From: Chelativorans petroleitrophicus
Lineage (GTDB): Bacteria; Pseudomonadota; Alphaproteobacteria; Rhizobiales; Rhizobiaceae
Assembly: GCF_025398195.1 (NCBI RefSeq)
Contig: NZ_JAODNV010000009.1
Coordinates: forward strand, 62,001-126,000
Length of the DNA stretch: 64,000 nt
Direction: 5' to 3'
The translations under genes and the position numbers were made by a program. A model generated the notes under the pieces. It was given only the letters and a program-made list of their open reading frames with translations, was not told the origin of the DNA and searched no databases. Each line of letters starts with the position of its first letter. Position 1 is the stretch's first letter. This document shows positions 60,319-64,000 of the stretch, one piece after another.

Positions 60319-61634
60319 ACGCACGCGAATTCTTAAAGCCGCTGGATTTGATCGACGGGCGGAAGCTGTGGTCTCTCGCGGGGCTGCATGCGGCCGACAC
60401 GCTGGCCTGCCTCGCCGCCGGAGCCGGTACGCTGGAGGGCCGCGCGCTGGCCGTCTTTTATGCCGGAAGCGGTCTTTGCGAGCCATTTGCCTCTGCCGCG
60501 GCTGCGGCAGCAATCATCCGCCTCACTGAGTGGGATGACATTCACGTGCCGTCCTGCGTGACGCCCGGTTCCGTGGCTGTGCCGGTGGCGCTGGTGCTTG
60601 CTAGGGATGACGTGGAATTCGCCGCATCCGTTTGCGCCGGTTATGGCGTCGGCGTCGCTCTGGGCGAAGCTGTTGGCGGCGTCTCGGCGCTGCCCGAAAC
60701 TTGGCCCGGCCTTTTCGCTGCACCTGCGATCGCAGCTGTCACCGCCTCAACGGCGCTTGGGCTGTCGGCGGAAAAGCGCGCGCACGCGCTCGTCATGGCG
60801 CTCGCCGGAAGCTCTGGCCGCCATGGCCGCCCTGTCGGCATGCCCTCCGCCCGGTGGTTCGTCGTCGGGGAAGCAGCGCTGAAAGGCATGCGTGCAGCCT
60901 TGGCCGCGCAGGCTGGCGTCAAGGGCGATCTGAACCTCCTCTCACCGCAATGGCTGAAGGCCCAGAGCGCCGCCGCGACAGAGCTGAAACCGTTGCCCCC
61001 GGACGCGATAGCCTCGGTGGGACTGAAGCCTTATGTTTCCGCCCGACAGGGCATCAACGCCATAGAGGCGTTCCACCGGTTTCTGAGCAAAGGCGCCGAA
61101 CCCTCCTCGATAGAAGAAATCCGCGTTTCCCTGCCGCCGGAAGCCGTCGGGGTGGTGAGCCGGCCGCTCAATCCGAAGGACCGCCTTTCCACGATTGCCC
61201 ATCTCGGTCTGCAGCTCGGAATCGCGGCCTTTGAGCCGGATCGCCTTGCGGATGTCGCCCGGGCCGAGCCCTTCAGCGCGCAGGCGCTTGCCCTGGCGGC
61301 AAAGGTGTCGGTTACCCCAGACGAAACGCTCGCCGCCGAGGCTCCCGGACGGTGGGCCGCCAAGCTTGCCGTGCGCATGGGATCAGAATGGCACGAGAGC
61401 GTCTGCCTCTCCGTCCCCGGCGATCCCGGCGGGGAGAGTGCGGCATGTGAAATCGCCGCGCGCAAGATCGCCAGCGCCTGCCGTGGCGAGGACACGGCGC
61501 GGGCGATCGAGGCTATCGCCGGTCTCAATGCCGGCACGGCGAAACCTGCCGTTGAAATGATGCGACGAACGCTCAGACGGGTGAGCGCGAACGAAGAGCC
61601 TGTGCGTTCGCTGAAGGAGTCCATTTGTCGTTAA
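60315..61634 (+). CDS. MmgE/PrpD-like protein
   Basis: A 439-residue protein with the helical layout of the MmgE/PrpD family (2-methylcitrate dehydratase, cis-aconitate decarboxylase): early DTLACLAAGAG, then the SCVTPGSVAVPVALVLA segment where PrpD has its HPG-----AA-A block, and a C-terminal alpha/beta part. The usual His of HPG is replaced (TPG), so it may be a diverged member with another function. Starts at TTG 60315 overlapping the previous stop. Probably a lyase, isomerase or racemase in the same pathway. Confidence 0.65.
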   Translation: MNAREFLKPLDLIDGRKLWSLAGLHAADTLACLAAGAGTLEGRALAVFYAGSGLCEPFASAAAAAAIIRLTEWDDIHVPSCVTPGSVAVPVALVLARDDVEFAASVCAGYGVGVALGEAVGGVSALPETWPGLFAAPAIAAVTASTALGLSAEKRAHALVMALAGSSGRHGRPVGMPSARWFVVGEAALKGMRAALAAQAGVKGDLNLLSPQWLKAQSAAATELKPLPPDAIASVGLKPYVSARQGINAIEAFHRFLSKGAEPSSIEEIRVSLPPEAVGVVSRPLNPKDRLSTIAHLGLQLGIAAFEPDRLADVARAEPFSAQALALAAKVSVTPDETLAAEAPGRWAAKLAVRMGSEWHESVCLSVPGDPGGESAACEIAARKIASACRGEDTARAIEAIAGLNAGTAKPAVEMMRRTLRRVSANEEPVRSLKESICR

Positions 61635-61674
61635 CAGGAGCGGCCGAAAGGCCATGGAACAGGGAGGACTGTAT

Positions 61675-62661
61675 ATGATGAACTTCATGAAAACGCTGGG
61701 AGCGGCAATTGCCGCGCTCGGTTTGGCGATGGGCCTCGCCCATGCGCAGAACGCGCCCGAGAAGACCGACATCACCATCGGCCTGCCGGTCACCACATCG
61801 ACCTTCATCCCGCTCTATCTTGCCGACGAAGAGGGCTACTTCGAGGAAGAGGGCCTGAAGGTCGAGATCGTCGCCTTCAACGGCGGTACGGACCTCGTTC
61901 GCGGCATGGTCGCGGGGGCAGTCGATGTCGGCGTCGGCGCCTTGTCGGAGGCTCTCGTGGGTGTCGATACGGGGCAAGGCATCAAGGTCTTTTACGCCGG
62001 CTTCAATATGACCGTCTTCGACTGGTACGCGGTGCCGGAGATCAAGTCGCTGGCCGATGCAAAGGGCGCCCGCTTCGGCGTCACCCGCTTCGGCTCCTCC
62101 ACCGACTATCTCACCCGCTACGCCCTCACCATCCACGACATCGATCCGGACAAGGACGTGCAGATTATCCAGGGTGGCGGTTCCGCGCCGCGGCTGGCGG
62201 CCATGGACGCCGGCCAGCTCGACGTCAACATCTTCGCAACCCCGGAGAAATTCATGGCGGCCGACCGCGGGTACAATCTCATCATGAGCCAGAAGGACAT
62301 TGCGGAAGACTATCCCTTCCATGTCTTCTACGCCAAGGAGGACTTCCTGCAGTCGAGCCCGAACACGGTCAAGGCGCTCCTGCGCGCCTTCGTAAAGGGC
62401 GTGCGTTTCGCCAAGTCCAACAAGGAGCGCGCCGTCGAGGTACTGATCGACCGCGTGGGCTTCGAGGAAGAATACGCTAGCCGCGGCTATGACGACTTCA
62501 TCGATGGCATCTACGAGGATGGGCGCCTACCGAGCGAGGCCGGCATGAAGGCCTTCTGGGACATGGGAATCCAGAGCGGCACCTATACGGAGGCATGGCC
62601 GCTGGAGCGCTACTGGGACCCCACCTATGTTGACAGCTTCGACGAGTGGAAGCCGGAATGA
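61675..62661 (+). CDS. ABC importer solute-binding protein (NMT1/SsuA type)
   Basis: A 328-residue periplasmic protein with a signal peptide (cleavage at AHAQ, about residue 25) and the NMT1/THI5-like fold: LYLADEEGYFEEEGLKVEIVAFNGG (about 47-71), GAVDVGVGALSEAL and KGARFGVTRFGSSTD. Such proteins bind nitrate, sulfonates, taurine, pyrimidines or thiamine precursors. GGGAGGA precedes ATG 61675. It feeds the ATPase/permease that follow and presumably imports the compound opened by HyuAB. Confidence 0.92.
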   Translation: MMNFMKTLGAAIAALGLAMGLAHAQNAPEKTDITIGLPVTTSTFIPLYLADEEGYFEEEGLKVEIVAFNGGTDLVRGMVAGAVDVGVGALSEALVGVDTGQGIKVFYAGFNMTVFDWYAVPEIKSLADAKGARFGVTRFGSSTDYLTRYALTIHDIDPDKDVQIIQGGGSAPRLAAMDAGQLDVNIFATPEKFMAADRGYNLIMSQKDIAEDYPFHVFYAKEDFLQSSPNTVKALLRAFVKGVRFAKSNKERAVEVLIDRVGFEEEYASRGYDDFIDGIYEDGRLPSEAGMKAFWDMGIQSGTYTEAWPLERYWDPTYVDSFDEWKPE

Positions 62662-62670
62662 CGAGGACGT

Positions 62671-62694
62671 GCCGGGACGGTTCCCCGTCCCGGC
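62671..62694 (+). other. Intercistronic stem-loop after binding-protein gene
   Basis: GCCGGGACGG (62671-62680) and CCGTCCCGGC (62685-62694) form a perfect 10-bp GC-rich stem with loop TTCC, 9 bp after the binding-protein stop. No T-run follows. Confidence 0.65.
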
Positions 62695-62776
62695 GCAGCC
62701 CGGCGGGCAGCATCCGGGTACAATGGGCAGCCGGCGGGCAGACCGAAAAGCTGCACCGAAAGTGGAGTAGGCACCA

Positions 62777-63571
62777 ATGGCCGAGATCGAGATCCGCAAT
62801 CTGGGAATCGACTACAGGAAACCGAACAGCGACGAAGTGTTCGCGGCGGTTGACGATATCAGCCTCTCCATCGCAGCAGGCGAATTCGTCTCCATCGTCG
62901 GCTCGAGCGGCTGCGGCAAGAGCACGCTCCTCCTGTCGGTCGCCGGTCTCGTCAAGATAGCACGCGGCACGATCACGATCGGCGGCCGGCCGGTGTCGGG
63001 GCCCGGACCTGACCGCGCGGTGGTGTTTCAGGACGCCTCCCTCCTGCCGTGGCGGACAGTGCTCGGGAATGTGCGCTTCGGTCTGGAGATGCAGCGCTGG
63101 ACAGGCGGCGACCTCACCGAGCGGGCAATGTCGATGATAAAGCTCGTGGGGCTCGCCCGTTTCGCCGATTATCACCCCCATCAGCTCTCGGGCGGCATGC
63201 GCCAGCGCGTCAACATCGCACGCGCCCTGGCCGTCGATCCGCAAGTGCTTCTGATGGACGAGCCGTTCGGTGCGCTCGATGCGCAGACCCGCGAGATCAT
63301 GGGCGGCGAGCTCCTGCGGATCTGGGAAGGCGACAAGAAGACCGCTCTCTTCGTCACTCATGATATCGACGAGGCGATCTTCCTTTCCGACAAGGTCGTC
63401 GTGATGGGCCGCAACCCCGGCCACATCAAGGAAGTAATCGCCATCGACCTTCCGAGGCCGCGGACGCAGGAAATCCTGGACACGCCCCAGTTCACCGAAT
63501 ACCGGCGCCGGCTGCGGGCACATCTCGCGGCCGACATGGCGGGTATGCACTTCATGGAAGAGGCTGCGTAA
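62777..63571 (+). CDS. ABC importer ATPase (SsuB/TauB type)
   Basis: A 264-residue ATPase: Walker A GSSGCGKST (about 40-48), Q-loop VFQDASLLPW, signature LSGGMRQRVNIARAL, Walker B LLMDEPFGALD and the H-loop VTHDIDEAI. The LLPWRTVL-N region is typical of the nitrate/sulfonate/taurine class. Its stop overlaps the permease start (TAATG). Confidence 0.94.
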   Translation: MAEIEIRNLGIDYRKPNSDEVFAAVDDISLSIAAGEFVSIVGSSGCGKSTLLLSVAGLVKIARGTITIGGRPVSGPGPDRAVVFQDASLLPWRTVLGNVRFGLEMQRWTGGDLTERAMSMIKLVGLARFADYHPHQLSGGMRQRVNIARALAVDPQVLLMDEPFGALDAQTREIMGGELLRIWEGDKKTALFVTHDIDEAIFLSDKVVVMGRNPGHIKEVIAIDLPRPRTQEILDTPQFTEYRRRLRAHLAADMAGMHFMEEAA

Positions 63572-64000
63572 TGGCGATGGTTGCGACCTCCGCCCGCGAC
63601 ACAGGAAAAAGCCGCGCCGCCCGGAACTGGCGTCCGGACCGATCGACGGTGATCAGCATGCTTTCCGTCGCGGTGTTCTTCATCCTGTGGCAGCTCGCAC
63701 CAGAAATGGGCTGGGTCAATGGCAGGTTCACCAGCCAACCGACCCAGGTCCTCGTTGCCGCAATAGACGTCATCCTCAACGACGACTTCTTCTATCATGC
63801 ACGGATAAGTCTTGCGGAGTTCTCGCTGGGCTTCGCGCTGGCCCTCGTGGTTAGCATTCCGCTGGGCGTGCTGCTCGGCACGTCGCGTACGGCGCGCCAC
63901 CTGATCGATCCACCTCTGATGGCACTTTATGTCGCGCCGACGCTCGTGCTGCTGCCGATTCTGGTCGTTTCGCTCGGCATCGGAATGGCCTCCAAGGTGG
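63571..64000 (+). CDS. ABC importer permease (SsuC/TauC type), N-terminal part
   Basis: The first 143 residues of a SsuC-like permease: first membrane segment VISMLSVAVFFILWQLAP, then the SLAEFSLGFALALVVSIPLGVLLGTSRTARHLIDPPLMALYVAPTLVLLPILVV region that leads into the transport domain. The gene is cut by the window edge before the EAA loop. Completes the importer of the hyu cluster. Confidence 0.9.
   Translation, partial: MAMVATSARDTGKSRAARNWRPDRSTVISMLSVAVFFILWQLAPEMGWVNGRFTSQPTQVLVAAIDVILNDDFFYHARISLAEFSLGFALALVVSIPLGVLLGTSRTARHLIDPPLMALYVAPTLVLLPILVVSLGIGMASKV

Noticed and set aside
1-64000. CRISPR arrays, rRNA or tRNA genes, insertion sequences, integrases, prophage
   Set aside because: No repeat-spacer arrangement, RNA gene signature, transposase or integrase motif was seen on either strand.

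Overview
The window is GC-rich (low 60s percent by eye). Its gene content points to an alphaproteobacterium of the Rhizobiales (Hyphomicrobiales), probably a Phyllobacteriaceae/Rhizobiaceae-type soil or plant-associated heterotroph. The evidence is an agp-type alpha-galactoside operon with a MelR/AgpT-like regulator, several ABC importers, a tripartite tricarboxylate transporter (TTT) and many one-operon regulators (LacI, AraC, LysR, GntR/FCD, IclR). No rRNA, tRNA, CRISPR array, integrase or insertion sequence was seen. It reads as a catabolic region: five ABC importers plus one TTT system in 64 kb, each with its own enzymes and regulator.

Layout. (1) 1-8.5 kb: a minus-strand operon of carbohydrate ABC importer, SDR, zinc alcohol dehydrogenase, YihV-like PfkB kinase and LacD-family aldolase. 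It diverges from a LacI regulator, with a perfect 14-bp palindrome between. (2) 8.6-19.8 kb: a NepI-like exporter with an AraC regulator; a collapsed phosphonate (phn) locus; LysR, WrbA and an MFS transporter; an arcD'-'arcA relic; an AraC regulator with a GH4 glycosidase carrying the CHGV motif (alpha-glucuronidase type); a broken higB with an intact higA. (3) 20-28.9 kb: nitrilase-family amidase and alpha/beta hydrolase, a GntR regulator, a peptide-type ABC importer and an acetamidase. A common AT-rich box lies before all three transcription units. (4) 29-37.5 kb: agpABCD-melA for alpha-galactosides with a divergent AraC regulator. (5) 37.9-42.5 kb: GntR regulator, TctC-TctB-TctA and a DHDPS-family aldolase. 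(6) 43-53.1 kb: an IclR-centred sugar-acid region with two enolase-superfamily dehydratases, a UxuA-like mannonate dehydratase, an ABC importer lacking its own ATPase, an aldo-keto reductase and an RraA-like protein. A 12-bp box occurs on both sides. (7) 53.2-64 kb: a LysR regulator divergent from hyuA-hyuB, a creatinase-like M24 protein with lost metal ligands, a second degenerate M24-like protein, an MmgE/PrpD-like protein and an SsuABC-type importer that runs off the end.

Two cross-cutting signals stand out. First, at least four loci (phn, arc, an SDR and an iron-type alcohol dehydrogenase) have shrunk by internal deletion: recognisable ends or segments are kept and the middle is gone. Intact neighbours surround them, so local genome erosion is going on in an otherwise functional catabolic region. 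Second, all five ABC solute-binding-protein genes are followed at once by a GC-rich stem-loop before the next gene of the operon, a layout expected to raise binding-protein expression over the membrane components.

The least familiar system is the 54.4-64 kb hyuAB/M24/MmgE-PrpD/ABC cluster. Its composition suggests import and ring opening of a hydantoin-like or other N-containing compound, but the substrate cannot be read from the sequence. All functional statements rest on motif and family recognition by eye; no database search was run.
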